From Lactiplantibacillus mudanjiangensis (GTDB lineage: Bacteria; Bacillota; Bacilli; Lactobacillales; Lactobacillaceae), in contig NZ_BJDY01000004.1 of assembly GCF_005405385.1 (NCBI RefSeq), forward strand, positions 496,001-560,000: a DNA stretch of 64,000 nt, written 5' to 3'. Each line of letters begins with the position of its first letter. Positions within the stretch are counted from its first letter, which is position 1. A model generated the notes under the pieces. It ran no database searches and was not told the origin of the DNA. It saw only the letters and a program-made list of their open reading frames with translations. The translations under genes were made by a program, and so were the position numbers. Shown here piece by piece: positions 35,474-44,899 of this stretch.

Positions 35474-35668
35474 ATGAAAAAAGTAACCAGTGCTATCGCA
35501 AAAAAGAATATTAACCAGCTATTAACCATCGTTAATCAGAGTCATGACACGATTGAGGTGGAAAATCCAAATACGCAAGATTCCGCTGTTATGGTCAGCA
35601 TGAAAGATTGGCTGCAAATTGTGGCGACCTTGGGGAAACAAAATCAACATGATATGGAATTTAGCTAA
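35474..35668 (+). CDS. Phd/YefM-family antitoxin, no partner toxin visible
   Basis: A 64-aa protein of the Phd/YefM type: MKKVTSAIAKKNINQLLTIVNQSHDTIEVENPNTQDSAVMVSMKDW has the N-terminal DNA-binding fold and the V-M-V-S-x-x-D-W segment typical of this family. GGGAG (35461-35465) precedes ATG 35474. No RelE/YoeB/Doc toxin frame follows on either strand; instead a structured repeat and a terminator come next. It may be solitary, a remnant, or a regulator. Confidence 0.7.
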   Translation: MKKVTSAIAKKNINQLLTIVNQSHDTIEVENPNTQDSAVMVSMKDWLQIVATLGKQNQHDMEFS

Positions 35669-35797
35669 ATGAAAGAGTGTGATCAAAGCCGGGTTGTGAC
35701 TGAGCATAGCCTAGGCCAACGATTGATTGGGGGGTTCAATCAGTCGTTGGCCGTAGCTAAGCGGAGGGCGCGGGCTTTGAGCGCACGTTTCAGCTAT
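35669..35797 (+). repeat. Structured intergenic repeat, copy C
   Basis: It begins right after the antitoxin stop. A conserved frame AGTGTGA...GACTGAGCATAGCCTAG...TAGCTAAGCGGAGG...GAGCGCACGTTTCA encloses a strong variable hairpin (GGCCAACGA 35714-35722 with TCGTTGGCC 35744-35752). The outer arms CAAAGCC (35684-35690) and GGCTTTG (35773-35779) pair, whereas copy B pairs different bases at the same place, so the structure is kept while sequence varies. Possibly a 3' UTR or small RNA. Confidence 0.6.
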
Positions 35798-35818
35798 TAA
35801 AATAGAAAAAACCAAACT

Positions 35819-35861
35819 AAAAAAATCAGGCATCCAAAATTTTTGGATGCCTGATTTTTTC
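35819..35861. terminator. Bidirectional terminator between copy C and hydroxyisocaproate dehydrogenase gene
   Basis: A near-perfect 20-bp-arm palindrome with A and T tails on both sides; it ends transcription from both directions. Confidence 0.9.
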
Positions 35862-35873
35862 ATGTCAAAACGC

Positions 35874-36800
35874 CTAATCTGCTTGGCTTTCAGCGAACTT
35901 TGTCTTGATATAATCCGCAGAAATTTGAAGCTTCTTTAATTCATCTTCAGTTAAATCTAATTGAACTTGTTCCACAATCCCATCACGACCAACAATGGCG
36001 GGATAAGAAAGGTAAACGCCGTATTCTTCACGGTAGTTGGAAACGGGGAGTTCGGTTAATGCATCGTTTAACACGGTGTTGGCTAGCCGAACCGCAGCGG
36101 TAGCCACGCCATAGCTGGTGTATTTCTTACCATGGAAGACGGTAAAACCACCACGTTTAGCTTCTTGATCGAGTTGATCTAAGTCTAAACCACGTTTTTC
36201 AGCGACTTCACTGATCGGATGACCTAAAACGCGAACCGTTGACCAAGCGGTGAATTGAGAATTACCGTGTTCACCTAAGTTGTAACCGGCAACGGAACGT
36301 GAGTCGATGTGTAATCGATCAGCGACAGCACGTTTCATCCGGGCTGAATCGAGTAACGTCCCAGTCCCAATGACATGGTTCTTAGGTAACCCAGTCACGG
36401 CTTGATAGATTGACGTGATCACGTCAACGGGGTTCGTGATGGCCACGATAATGCCGTCAAAACCGCTAGCTTTAATCTTAGTAGCGACGTCTTTAACTTG
36501 TTTGCTGGTGAAGGGTAGTTCTGCAAACCGATCGTCGTTAGGATTATCTTGAAGTTTGATATTGCCTAAAGCAGAGATAATCACATCGGCGTCTTTCAAC
36601 GCGGCGTAGTCGTTAACCGTAATGTTGGTGTGGAAAGGTAAGTTAGGCATCGCGTCTTTAAAATCTAATGCATCGGCGTTAACTTTGCCTTCGTTTGGAT
36701 CGATTAACACTAAGTCGTCAGCGAAGCCGTTGGCGACGATATAATGAGCGGCAGTGGATCCCACGTGGCCCATCCCGATAACTGCAATTTTTCGTGACAT
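35874..36800 (-). CDS. L-2-hydroxyisocaproate dehydrogenase (LDH/MDH superfamily)
   Basis: NAD-dependent enzyme reducing branched 2-oxo acids such as 2-ketoisocaproate to L-2-hydroxy acids. The 308-aa protein has the Rossmann GMGHVGS near residue 9, DD-type NAD pocket VLIDPN, ITNPVD, the substrate region [17 protein letters not shown] and the catalytic His in LGEHGNSQ near residue 185. Ordinary L-LDH would show a different substrate loop; here [11 protein letters not shown] agrees with L-HicDH of lactobacilli. AAGGGAGTG on the minus strand precedes the start. Confidence 0.88.
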   Translation of the reverse strand: MSRKIAVIGMGHVGSTAAHYIVANGFADDLVLIDPNEGKVNADALDFKDAMPNLPFHTNITVNDYAALKDADVIISALGNIKLQDNPNDDRFAELPFTSKQVKDVATKIKASGFDGIIVAITNPVDVITSIYQAVTGLPKNHVIGTGTLLDSARMKRAVADRLHIDSRSVAGYNLGEHGNSQFTAWSTVRVLGHPISEVAEKRGLDLDQLDQEAKRGGFTVFHGKKYTSYGVATAAVRLANTVLNDALTELPVSNYREEYGVYLSYPAIVGRDGIVEQVQLDLTEDELKKLQISADYIKTKFAESQAD

Positions 36801-36937
36801 ACGTAAAACACTCCCTTAAAATTTGTCTTCCTAACTAAATTACCATTATTCTCATCGCTTTTAAATAGTAATCTTCTTTTTAGACTGAATTTTAACCAGT
36901 TAATTATTAGCGGTTCGATGGGTACCTGTGTAAACCG

Positions 36938-36966
36938 TTCCGATTAGGGGCTAAATAGGTTATAAT
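36938..36966 (+). promoter_or_regulatory. Promoter of the AI-2E-family permease
   Basis: TATAAT at 36961-36966 with a weak -35 (TTCCGA, 36938-36943) at 17 bases. The first in-frame ATG (36965) would sit on this -10, which supports the GTG start at 37007. Confidence 0.5.
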
Positions 36967-37006
36967 GTCCCTATCAGTATTGTGTCATAAAAAGGAGGAG
37001 CGTTTT

Positions 37007-38194
37007 GTGCTCAAACGTTTAAGAGAGTCACCGCTATTATTCTGGTCACTTGAAATCTTAATCGTGGCCACCTTGATTTTTGTATGTACCAAATTAGGCT
37101 TTTTGTTTCAGCCGATTGGGACCTTTCTAAGTGTGGTTTTCATGCCGATTGTGATTTCGGGTTTCTTATTCTATATGTTAAATCCCTTAGTTAAATTTTT
37201 AATGAAGATTCATTATAAACGGTTACGGATTTCACGGACTGGGGCGGTCGCGATTGTGTTCCTATTGTTAGTGGCTATTATTGCGTATGGCGCGGTTTCC
37301 TTGATTCCGCGGTTGATTACGCAGGTCACACAATTGATTACGAACTTGCCAAACTTTGCGACGGAAATTCAAAAAGTGGCCACAAAAACGATTAATAATA
37401 GTAGTCTTTTGAAAAAAGTTGATGTGAGTTCATATGTCAGCCAGTTCAATGGACAGATCAGTAAGTATGCCCAGAACTTCTTGTCATCGTTATCGACAAG
37501 CGTAGTTTCGGTGATCACGACCATTACCAGTGTCACGATCATGGCGATTACGATTCCGGTCATCTTATTCTACATGTTAAAAGACAGTGATAAGTTTGTT
37601 CCTGCAATCAGTCGCTTCTTACCGAAGAAACAGCAACCTGAAATGATCGGGTTGATGGAACAAATGAATAGCACGATTTCTAGCTATATTAGTGGTCAAG
37701 TGATTGAATGTTTGTTTGTCGGGACGTTTACGGCCATTGGCTACGTGATTATTTCGCAACCATATGGGTTATTGCTTGGGGTGATTGCCGGGATTGCTAA
37801 CATTATCCCTTATGTTGGCCCTTATATTGGGATTGCGCCGTCGTTAATTGTGGCGTTTACCCAGTCACCAATGCAAGTCGTTTGGGTGGTTATCACCGTT
37901 ATCATCGTGCAACAAGTTGATGGTAATTTGATTTATCCAAACATCATTGGTCGGACGTTAAAAATTCATCCGTTGACGATTATTATTTTGTTATTGGCCG
38001 CTGGAAACATTGCCGGAATTGTCGGTATGATTTTAGCGATTCCATTTTATGCCGTGGTTCGAACCGTTGTCGTTTACTTATATAGTATGGTGCAGCTGCG
38101 AAACGAAGAAGATTTACGGATGCAAACAACGGTTTACTACCCACAACCGGCTAAAGCAACTCCCACTGAACCTAAAAAAACAGCGAAAAAATAA
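37007..38194 (+). CDS. AI-2E family transporter
   Basis: A 395-aa membrane protein with about eight helices, two after the N-terminus, a long outer loop rich in coil (residues about 105-160), and the conserved block YISGQVIECLFVGTFTAIGY, GVIAGIANIIPYVGPYIGIAP of the AI-2E/TqsA family. Members export signalling molecules or ions; substrate unknown. The start is GTG 37007 with AAAGGAGGAG (36991-37000). It ends in a Lys/Pro/Thr-rich cytoplasmic tail. Confidence 0.85.
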   Translation: MLKRLRESPLLFWSLEILIVATLIFVCTKLGFLFQPIGTFLSVVFMPIVISGFLFYMLNPLVKFLMKIHYKRLRISRTGAVAIVFLLLVAIIAYGAVSLIPRLITQVTQLITNLPNFATEIQKVATKTINNSSLLKKVDVSSYVSQFNGQISKYAQNFLSSLSTSVVSVITTITSVTIMAITIPVILFYMLKDSDKFVPAISRFLPKKQQPEMIGLMEQMNSTISSYISGQVIECLFVGTFTAIGYVIISQPYGLLLGVIAGIANIIPYVGPYIGIAPSLIVAFTQSPMQVVWVVITVIIVQQVDGNLIYPNIIGRTLKIHPLTIIILLLAAGNIAGIVGMILAIPFYAVVRTVVVYLYSMVQLRNEEDLRMQTTVYYPQPAKATPTEPKKTAKK

Positions 38195-38213
38195 ATTTTA
38201 TGTTTTTCTTACA

Positions 38214-38241
38214 TTGACGGGCTTTCATTATATGGTAAGAT
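38214..38241 (+). promoter_or_regulatory. Promoter of tagD
   Basis: TTGACG (38214-38219) and TAAGAT (38236-38241) with a 16-base spacer, about 45 bases before the TTG start. Confidence 0.55.
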
Positions 38242-38286
38242 TGACGGTATTGGAGTTATGAACTACTTGAATAGGAGACTAGTATC

Positions 38287-38688
38287 TTGAAAAAAGTAAT
38301 TACGTACGGGACGTTTGATTTACTACACAAAGGCCATATTCGTTTATTGAAACGGGCCAAAGCATTGGGTGATCATTTAACAGTGTGCGTATCCTCAGAC
38401 GAATTCAATGCGCTAAAAGGCAAGAAAGCTTACACGTCTTTTGAAGATCGTAAATATATTCTTGAAGCGATTAAGTATGTCGATGAAGTGATTCCTGAAA
38501 ATAACTGGGATCAAAAAATTAGTGATGTTGTTGACAATAACATCGATATCTTTGTCATGGGTGATGACTGGAAAGGTAAGTTTGATTTCTTGAAGGACTA
38601 CTGTGAAGTCATTTACTTACCACGGACAGAAGGTATCTCAACCACGAAGATTAAACAAGATTTAGGGATGCAAACGAAAGCTGATTAA
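38287..38688 (+). CDS. tagD: Glycerol-3-phosphate cytidylyltransferase (TagD)
   Basis: Makes CDP-glycerol from CTP and glycerol-3-phosphate for teichoic acid synthesis. The 133-aa protein has the nucleotidyltransferase signature GTFDLLHKGHIRLL with HxGH at residues 15-18, and the second signature RTEGISTTKIK near the C-terminus. The start is TTG at 38287 with AATAGGAGA. Its product would feed both the TagF-like protein at 39703 and the TagB/F-like one at 3735. Confidence 0.93.
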   Translation: MKKVITYGTFDLLHKGHIRLLKRAKALGDHLTVCVSSDEFNALKGKKAYTSFEDRKYILEAIKYVDEVIPENNWDQKISDVVDNNIDIFVMGDDWKGKFDFLKDYCEVIYLPRTEGISTTKIKQDLGMQTKAD

Positions 38689-38737
38689 AACGGGTCCCAT
38701 CAAGTCGCTGACCGGTGGCTCGTTGTAGTGGATCAGT

Positions 38738-38778
38738 AAAAAGCCGGATTCAAAGCGCAGGTTTTGAACCGGCTTTTT
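38738..38778 (+). terminator. Terminator after tagD
   Basis: AAAAAGCCGG pairs with CCGGCTTTTT around a 21-base interior with more pairing, ending in T residues. Confidence 0.8.
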
Positions 38779-38823
38779 GTGTGAGATGGGATTATTTTGA
38801 ATGGAAATGATGGAGGCAACAAG

Positions 38824-39678
38824 ATGAAGAATGCCGTTTTTTTGGTCACGGCCTTATCCGATATTAAAAAAGAAAGTTTTGGTGCCCAGTTAGCACAACT
38901 GCTAACGCAAGGGACTGCCGTGGGTGTGATCCTCGGTAACTTAGATTACGCGGAAGTCGCCACTGCTAAATGGATGATTAATAAGTTGGTTGGTAAAAAT
39001 CAACAAGTTTCAGTAACCACGTTAGCGGAAATTTTTGCTGATGACAATGGGATTGAACTAGCCCCAACAGCGATGCGCCAAGTGGACGATGACACCTTAA
39101 CCAAGCGTGAATTCGACGAACCAACTGGCATGCATCTAACACGTTACTTAGCGGGTGATGCTTTGCTAAAGGAAGTTCGGATGACGAGCCAAGGCCAACT
39201 CACCGATGTCACGTATTACGATGATGATCAAGTGGAACAAGTCATTTATTACGAACAAGCTAAGCCAGTGGTGATTGCAAATTATCGTGAGAATGCCTTG
39301 CAATCCTCATCGTTATTGAATGCGAATGGCCAATTGGTTTATCGATTTATCCGCCATACGAAGTCAGTCCGGCGGTTATATAACTTAAATCAAGCCTCAA
39401 GCTTACAATTAACAGATATTCGTGAAGCCCAACCGAAAGCCCCAACGACGGAACGGCAACAAGCCGCTGCTAAAAATGAAATGAGTGTCGTGACGGAACA
39501 AGCCGATTATTATCAAGTGATGAATTACGTTGATTTCCATAAGTATGAAGATATTTATGCATTCTACTACCATATCTTACAAAAAATGGCGTTAGAAACA
39601 GTTAACTTGTTCATTAACATTGATCATAATGTTGAAATGACGGCGATGATGCCTAACCAATTAATTTTTAACTACTAA
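38824..39678 (+). CDS. Accessory protein resembling the beta-sheet domain of TagE/GtfA glycosyltransferases
   Basis: A 284-aa soluble protein. Its middle part (TRYLAGDALLKEVRMTSQGQLTDVTYYDDDQVEQVIYYEQ) shows the beta-meander pattern found in the extra domain of TagE, TarM and GtfA-type transferases (DUF1975-like), but the GT-B donor-binding half is missing. It may be a non-catalytic partner of the polymerase encoded just downstream (24-base gap), as GtfB is to GtfA. ATG 38824 fits GGAGGCAAC; the frame from 38797 has no better site. Confidence in domain match is modest. Confidence 0.5.
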   Translation: MKNAVFLVTALSDIKKESFGAQLAQLLTQGTAVGVILGNLDYAEVATAKWMINKLVGKNQQVSVTTLAEIFADDNGIELAPTAMRQVDDDTLTKREFDEPTGMHLTRYLAGDALLKEVRMTSQGQLTDVTYYDDDQVEQVIYYEQAKPVVIANYRENALQSSSLLNANGQLVYRFIRHTKSVRRLYNLNQASSLQLTDIREAQPKAPTTERQQAAAKNEMSVVTEQADYYQVMNYVDFHKYEDIYAFYYHILQKMALETVNLFINIDHNVEMTAMMPNQLIFNY

Positions 39679-39702
39679 ACCCAAAGGAGCCGAGATTATA
39701 TT

Positions 39703-41727
39703 ATGCGTGCCATTTTATCTGGGATTCATCAAAAGAAGTCCCATCAAATTCTTGAACTAGAATTAATCGACGTACCCTTTGCGGTCGAAAATCTAGCGAT
39801 TATTTTCTTAGAACAAAATTCATTAGCATCTATTAATGTGCCAATCCATCGCAATGTTCATGACAATATTATCAAGGTCGATATTGATCCAAACGACTTT
39901 ATTTTTGATCAGCTGAACTTGACTGAATTTGCTTGGCAACTTTACTTCTCATTTAATGTTGAGAATGATCGTTACTTGTTGCAGGTTGAAAGTGAATACG
40001 TTTCTGACCGGCATCAATTGAGTTTGAGCAGTTACTTTGTCTTCGATTCTGATGATCAGCAACGCGCGTTGTTTAATATTCATGCGCAAGCTGGTGCTGA
40101 TGAATTTGCCATTAATAGTATTAACTTAACCGATGCTGGCATTGAAGTGACGGGCTATTCAACGATTAACGGCCAACGGGTCACCGATCAAACATTAACC
40201 TTGGAAGATCGCGATACTGGCGACACATTAAGTTATACCGCTACGCCAACCACGTTACGGGGCTTGTTTGAAGTACAAGTGCCTATTGACGAGATTCGTC
40301 AAGACGGTCATTATGAATTATTTATTCAGTATAAGTATGCGGATCAACAAGTGCGGCAACGGGTGATTTTAGCGCGGTCTTTAGAAGGCCAAAGTGTCTT
40401 ACAACCCAACGCAGCCGGACGTTTGGTTCAAATCAACAAGACTTATAACAATGGGATCGTCATCACCGAAATCCCAAGTTTAACGTTAGGGCAAAAATTC
40501 GGACTTGTCGGTACGAAGGCTGCTGGAGTAGGCGAGCTACTACACCAATTAAACTTGAAACTGAACTTGCAATACATGCGTCGGTTGTTCAAAGCCGGTC
40601 ATCGGCCTTACGAACAAACCACGATTGTCTTTGAAAGTTTTGGTGGTCGTCAAGTCAGTGACAGTCCGTTAGCGATTTACGACTTATTCACGAAACTGTA
40701 CCCTGGCTTTAACTATATTTGGTCAGTGGATAAGGAAGCGATTCCTTACTGTAAAGAACATCATATTCCATATGTGAAACGGCGAACGGCCAAATGGGTT
40801 CGTGTGTTAGAGAAATCGCAATATTGGATTAGTAACGCGCGTTTCCCAGCTTGGGTTAAAAAACCGAAGTATGTCACTTATATCCAAACGTGGCATGGGA
40901 CCCCGTTGAAGAAATTAGGCTTGGATATTCAAAATGTCACGATGCCGGGGACCAATACGCAAGCGTATCATCGCAACTTCGTCAAGGAAGCTAACCGTTG
41001 GGATGCGTTAGTGTCACCTAATGATTATTCCACTCAAATCTTCCGGTCAGCCTTTGGGTTTAACAACCAGATCTTAAAGGTCGGTTATCCTCGAAATGAT
41101 GAATTAATTAATTCTAAACCCGAAGATATTACGGCTTTGAAGCAAGCGATGGGGATTCCATTGGATAAGAAGGTTGTGATGTATGCGCCAACTTATCGGG
41201 ATAACCAATTTGCCGAAAAAGGGAAGTATACTTTTGAATTGCCATTTAGTTTGGCGGATTTCCGTGACAAATATGGTAAAGATACGGTCTTAATCTTGCG
41301 GATGCATTACTTGATTTCTAATGCGTTAGATATTTCGCAATATAGTGATTTTGTTTATGATTTCTCAAGTTACCCAAACATTTCTGATTTATATTTGGTT
41401 TCAGACATGTTGATTACCGATTACTCGAGTGTGTTCTTCGATTATGCCTACTTACAACGGCCAATCTTGTTCTACCCTTATGATTATCATTTATATAAGG
41501 ATGAACTCCGTGGTTTCTACCTGGATTATGAACAAGATTTACCAGGGAAGATTGCGCAAAATGAAGACGACTTGTTGGCCTATATTGGTGATTACTTACA
41601 AACGCCAGATATGCGCGATGATCCGAAATTCACTAAGTTCTATGAACGCTTCTGTGCTATTAACGATGGGTTGTCGTCGTTGAAGGTTGTGAATTATGTG
41701 GTTCATCAGATTGAGAATAATGGCTAG
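39703..41727 (+). CDS. TagF-like CDP-glycerol glycerophosphotransferase
   Basis: A 674-aa enzyme that should polymerise or transfer glycerol-phosphate onto a teichoic acid or glycan acceptor. The N-terminal 300 residues are a beta-rich accessory region (fits long TagF-type proteins); the catalytic part has YIQTWHGTPLKKLGLD near residue 398, MYAPTYRDNQF, and the donor motif DMLITDYSSVFFDYAY near residue 567. No membrane helix; TagF sits peripherally. It follows the accessory gene, with GGAGCCGAG before the ATG. It is followed by a structured repeat before a terminator at 42087-42125. Confidence 0.88.
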   Translation: MRAILSGIHQKKSHQILELELIDVPFAVENLAIIFLEQNSLASINVPIHRNVHDNIIKVDIDPNDFIFDQLNLTEFAWQLYFSFNVENDRYLLQVESEYVSDRHQLSLSSYFVFDSDDQQRALFNIHAQAGADEFAINSINLTDAGIEVTGYSTINGQRVTDQTLTLEDRDTGDTLSYTATPTTLRGLFEVQVPIDEIRQDGHYELFIQYKYADQQVRQRVILARSLEGQSVLQPNAAGRLVQINKTYNNGIVITEIPSLTLGQKFGLVGTKAAGVGELLHQLNLKLNLQYMRRLFKAGHRPYEQTTIVFESFGGRQVSDSPLAIYDLFTKLYPGFNYIWSVDKEAIPYCKEHHIPYVKRRTAKWVRVLEKSQYWISNARFPAWVKKPKYVTYIQTWHGTPLKKLGLDIQNVTMPGTNTQAYHRNFVKEANRWDALVSPNDYSTQIFRSAFGFNNQILKVGYPRNDELINSKPEDITALKQAMGIPLDKKVVMYAPTYRDNQFAEKGKYTFELPFSLADFRDKYGKDTVLILRMHYLISNALDISQYSDFVYDFSSYPNISDLYLVSDMLITDYSSVFFDYAYLQRPILFYPYDYHLYKDELRGFYLDYEQDLPGKIAQNEDDLLAYIGDYLQTPDMRDDPKFTKFYERFCAINDGLSSLKVVNYVVHQIENNG

Positions 41728-42058
41728 AGTGTGAGCGAGGACGGGAGTTTCTGAGCATTAGCCTAGCTAGGGGATTATGGTGGTGGTTTTCCACCATGGT
41801 CACCTAGCATAGCTAAGCGGAGGAAACTGCCCGAGCAAACACATTTCAAAAGGTGGAGCAGATTGCCGCCTACCGTTCGTCCAATCTGGGCCGGAACGCT
41901 GTGGGTGGACCGACCGAGCCAAAGACCGGTCTCAATCGTCGTTTTGAACCGCCCAAACCGCGTTTCAAAAGCGCCAGTCTCTAAGCGAAAACCGCTAAGA
42001 GACGCCCACGGCTGGGCCAGGATTGGCCGCACTCTCGGCTATAAACGCGTACTCTAGT
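41728..42058 (+). repeat. Structured intergenic repeat, copy B (composite)
   Basis: It starts directly after the TagF-like stop. The first 120 bases carry the conserved frame also seen in copy C (AGTGTGA, CTGAGCATTAGCCTAG, TAGCTAAGCGGAGG, GAGCAAACACATTTCA) with pairing of CGGG-x-GTTTC (41742-41751) against GAAAC-xx-CCCG (41823-41833), bases that differ from copy C but still pair. The rest includes TTGCCGCCTACCGTTCG, which returns in reverse orientation at 46744-46760, and a GCCAGTCTCTAAG piece found in copy A. The strand is open but not coding-like. Likely transcribed as a long 3' UTR up to 42125. Confidence 0.6.
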
Positions 42059-42086
42059 AACTTTCAATAACTAAACATCCAAGAGA

Positions 42087-42125
42087 CAAGCAATCACCCA
42101 AGTTAGGCTGATTGCTTGTTTTTTT
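42087..42125 (+). terminator. Terminator after repeat copy B
   Basis: CAAGCAATCA (42087-42096) pairs with TGATTGCTTG (42109-42118), followed by T residues to 42125. Confidence 0.85.
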
Positions 42126-42137
42126 GCATAAATCGCG

Positions 42138-42146
42138 TGCTATACT
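42138..42146 (+). promoter_or_regulatory. Extended -10 of the first secreted paralogue
   Basis: TGC-TATACT at 42138-42146, 33 bases before the start codon. The second paralogue (57240) has the same TGC-TATACTGAA element at 57202-57210. Confidence 0.45.
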
Positions 42147-42179
42147 GAACATGAAATAGTCTACGAGGGGGGACTTAAT

Positions 42180-42956
42180 ATGACAGTCAAACAATGGATA
42201 ACGGGGACGGTTGCTTTAGGGCTAGGCTTAATCGCTTATGGGACGCTGGCGAATGCGGCCACCGCAACTAATCCATTTGATAGTGGTTATTATCAAGCCA
42301 CGAAAACATTCAAAACGCATTTATACGGAACAGCTCAAAATATTACGATTCCCAAGGGCACGATTGTACAAGCTCGGACGGGGATGAGAACAAGTAAGGT
42401 CGGGCAAGACTATCAAGTTGGCGAAATGGACTTATTAAATCTTAATTACAGCTTGCGGAAAACTTGGCCGCGGGCTAATGCGGGTGGCGTGGCAAATATG
42501 AGCGCCTTTAATAAGTCTTCTCTGAAGGCGGTCGCTGCACCGAAGTATATGCCGATTCAACAGCTGACCGCTAGTTATACGACTGGCGCAGTTATCACAC
42601 GGAAGATGTCGCAAAATTGGTCAAAGGATGCGTGGCTGACGGTGACAACTGATGGCTATGTCGCACATTTTGCGGCATTGAAAAAGGCTAATACCCGGAG
42701 CCAACGCAAACCGGATAGTGTCGCTAAAGTTACCAAGACCAAGCGCAGTGGGTCAACCTTATCCTTGTATTACCGGCATCACGTTAAAGGGGTGCCTGAC
42801 AAGCGGGTCGCTAAAACCGGTAAAGCGCAATATCGCTTAACTATTGTGACGAAAAAGGAAATGACAACTAACGGTGATGGGTCGAGTTTAGTGAACTATA
42901 TCAATTTTAAAATTGGTGGTAAAAATTACTACACGTTCTATAACATGCCTAATTAA
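42180..42956 (+). CDS. Secreted protein of unknown function, paralogue 1
   Basis: A 258-aa exported protein: signal peptide at residues 1-27 (KQWITGTVALGLGLIAYGTLANAAT), no anchor. It is related to the product at 57240: both have NITIPKGTIV/SFTIPKDTIV, LNLNYSLR/MSRLSYHLR, VTTDGYV/VTADGYL and a closing D-x-R-V-x-K-T-G-x-x-Q-Y piece. The family is not known to me; basic residues dominate the second half, which suggests wall or teichoic acid contact. GAGGGGGGACT precedes the ATG. Confidence 0.7.
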   Translation: MTVKQWITGTVALGLGLIAYGTLANAATATNPFDSGYYQATKTFKTHLYGTAQNITIPKGTIVQARTGMRTSKVGQDYQVGEMDLLNLNYSLRKTWPRANAGGVANMSAFNKSSLKAVAAPKYMPIQQLTASYTTGAVITRKMSQNWSKDAWLTVTTDGYVAHFAALKKANTRSQRKPDSVAKVTKTKRSGSTLSLYYRHHVKGVPDKRVAKTGKAQYRLTIVTKKEMTTNGDGSSLVNYINFKIGGKNYYTFYNMPN

Positions 42957-42968
42957 GGGCTAAGTCAG

Positions 42969-42999
42969 AAGTCGTCAACGTCATTGTTGGCGACTTTTT
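42969..42999 (+). terminator. Terminator after secreted paralogue 1
   Basis: AAGTCGTCAAC pairs with GTTGGCGACTT, followed by TTT. Confidence 0.75.
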
Positions 43000-43143
43000 A
43001 GGTCTACCAGCTGACAAGACTGGATTTTTACTGTAAAAATCAGTAGAATATGTAAGGCTACGTTTTTTAGAAACCGGACTTGGGTTCCGGGACGAACGCG
43101 CGACGTTCGTTAATAATCAAGTTGTTAATGAAAGGATCTATCA

Positions 43144-44721
43144 ATGAATAAAGCAGAACTTACGACGGCGGTCGATGAACGACGGACCTTCGCCATTATC
43201 TCTCACCCGGATGCCGGGAAAACTACGATTACTGAACAGATGTTGTTATTTGGGGGCGTTGTCCGCCAAGCTGGGACGGTTAAGGCTCGGAAGAGTGGTA
43301 ACTTTGCCAAGTCTGACTGGATGGAAATTGAAAAGAAACGTGGGATTTCTGTAACGAGTTCCGTGATGCAATTCGATTATGATGGCAAACGGATCAACAT
43401 TTTGGATACCCCTGGACATGAGGATTTCTCTGAAGATACGTATCGGACTTTAATGGCCGTCGATTCAGCGATCATGGTGATTGATTCCGCCAAAGGGATC
43501 GAACCCCAAACCAAAAAACTTTTCCAAATTTGTAAGATGCGCGGGATTCCGATCTTTACCTTTATGAACAAGTTAGACCGAGATGGCCGTGAACCACTTG
43601 AACTTTTGAGTGAAGTGGAAGATGTCTTAGGTATCGAAACTTACCCAATGAATTGGCCAATGGGGATGGGTAAAGGGCTGAAAGGCTTGTATGATCGGTA
43701 TAACCACCGGGTCGAACTATACCATAACGAAGATAAGGGTCAAACGTTCTTACCATTGGACGAAGATGGCAAATTGGACCCTAGCAATGAGTTAACGAAA
43801 GACAGTATTTATCGGGATGTCTTAGACGAAATGGAACTCATTGAAGAAGCTGGTAACGACTTTGATGAAGCTAAAATTTTGTCAGGGGACTTAACGCCAG
43901 TCTTCTTCGGTTCAGCCTTAACGAACTTTGGGGTGGAAACCTTCTTAAAGACTTACTTGAAATATGCACCTAAGCCTGGTGCACATAAGACGCAAGCTGA
44001 TCAGAAGGTCGAACCAACCGATGATCAATTCTCAGCGTTTATCTTCAAGATTCAAGCAAACATGAATCCTAATCACCGTGATCGAATTGCCTTTGTTCGA
44101 ATTTGTTCCGGTGAATTTGACCGTGGGATGGATGTGACGTTACAACGGACTGGCAAGAAAATGCGGTTGAATAATTCAACTCAATTCATGGCTGATACGC
44201 GTGAAACAGTTGAAACAGCCGTGGCTGGTGATATTGTTGGGTTATATGATACGGGTAACTTCCAAATTGGGGACACCATTTATAGTGGTAAAAATGCCGT
44301 TCAATTTGAAAAATTACCACAGTTTACCCCAGAACTCTTCATGCGCGTAACGGCTAAGAATGTCATGAAACAAAAGTCATTTCATAAAGGGATCGAACAG
44401 TTGGTTCAAGAAGGGGCCGTCCAATTGTACACGTCTTACACAACCGGTGATTACATTTTAGGCGCTGTTGGACAACTCCAATTTGAAGTCTTCAAATTCC
44501 GGATGCAAAACGAATACAATTCTGAAGTTGTGATGGACCCAATGGGGAACAAGACGGCTCGTTGGATTGATCCTGAACAACTTGACGAAAAGATGTCCAG
44601 TTCACGGAACCTGTTGGTGAAGGATCGTAATGGCGACCCATTATTCTTATTTGAAAATGCGTTTGCCGAACGTTGGTTCCAAGATAAATATCCTGATGTT
44701 AAATTAACATCTAAATTATAA
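43144..44721 (+). CDS. prfC: Peptide chain release factor 3 (RF3)
   Basis: A translation GTPase that recycles RF1/RF2 after termination. The 525-aa length is standard. G1 HPDAGKTT near residue 18, G3 [14 protein letters not shown] near 83, G4 NKLDRDG near 141 and the RF3 features [10 protein letters not shown] and [14 protein letters not shown] are all there. The upstream 43071-43120 has two small hairpins (GAAACC..GGGTTCC and CGAACG..CGTTCG) of unknown meaning. AAAGGA precedes the ATG. A strong terminator follows. Confidence 0.97.
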   Translation: MNKAELTTAVDERRTFAIISHPDAGKTTITEQMLLFGGVVRQAGTVKARKSGNFAKSDWMEIEKKRGISVTSSVMQFDYDGKRINILDTPGHEDFSEDTYRTLMAVDSAIMVIDSAKGIEPQTKKLFQICKMRGIPIFTFMNKLDRDGREPLELLSEVEDVLGIETYPMNWPMGMGKGLKGLYDRYNHRVELYHNEDKGQTFLPLDEDGKLDPSNELTKDSIYRDVLDEMELIEEAGNDFDEAKILSGDLTPVFFGSALTNFGVETFLKTYLKYAPKPGAHKTQADQKVEPTDDQFSAFIFKIQANMNPNHRDRIAFVRICSGEFDRGMDVTLQRTGKKMRLNNSTQFMADTRETVETAVAGDIVGLYDTGNFQIGDTIYSGKNAVQFEKLPQFTPELFMRVTAKNVMKQKSFHKGIEQLVQEGAVQLYTSYTTGDYILGAVGQLQFEVFKFRMQNEYNSEVVMDPMGNKTARWIDPEQLDEKMSSSRNLLVKDRNGDPLFLFENAFAERWFQDKYPDVKLTSKL

Positions 44722-44761
44722 AAATAGGTTGTGATGGTAATCGTTTCCATTGTTGCCAATT

Positions 44762-44814
44762 AGTAGTTCCGCGCTTTTTGAGGTATCTTGAAAAGCGCGG
44801 AACTACTTTTTTTG
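44762..44814 (+). terminator. Terminator after prfC
   Basis: A 16-bp perfect stem (AGTAGTTCCGCGCTTTT against its complement) with seven T residues. Confidence 0.92.
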
Positions 44815-44899
44815 TGTTTAAACTTTTTGAACAATCATGTTAGACTATTGTTATCGCTTTTTTTAGCGACCGGTAGAAGAGACTAGGAGGCAACAAGTT

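Noticed and set aside
41775..42057. Open frames of 64-85 codons inside repeat copy B
   Set aside because: No ribosome site, composition unlike coding sequence, and the region is explained by paired repeat arms.
43104..43124. CGAACG...CGTTCG inverted repeat upstream of prfC as a LexA box
   Set aside because: The two half-sites are seven bases apart instead of four, so it does not fit the SOS consensus; more likely a small hairpin.
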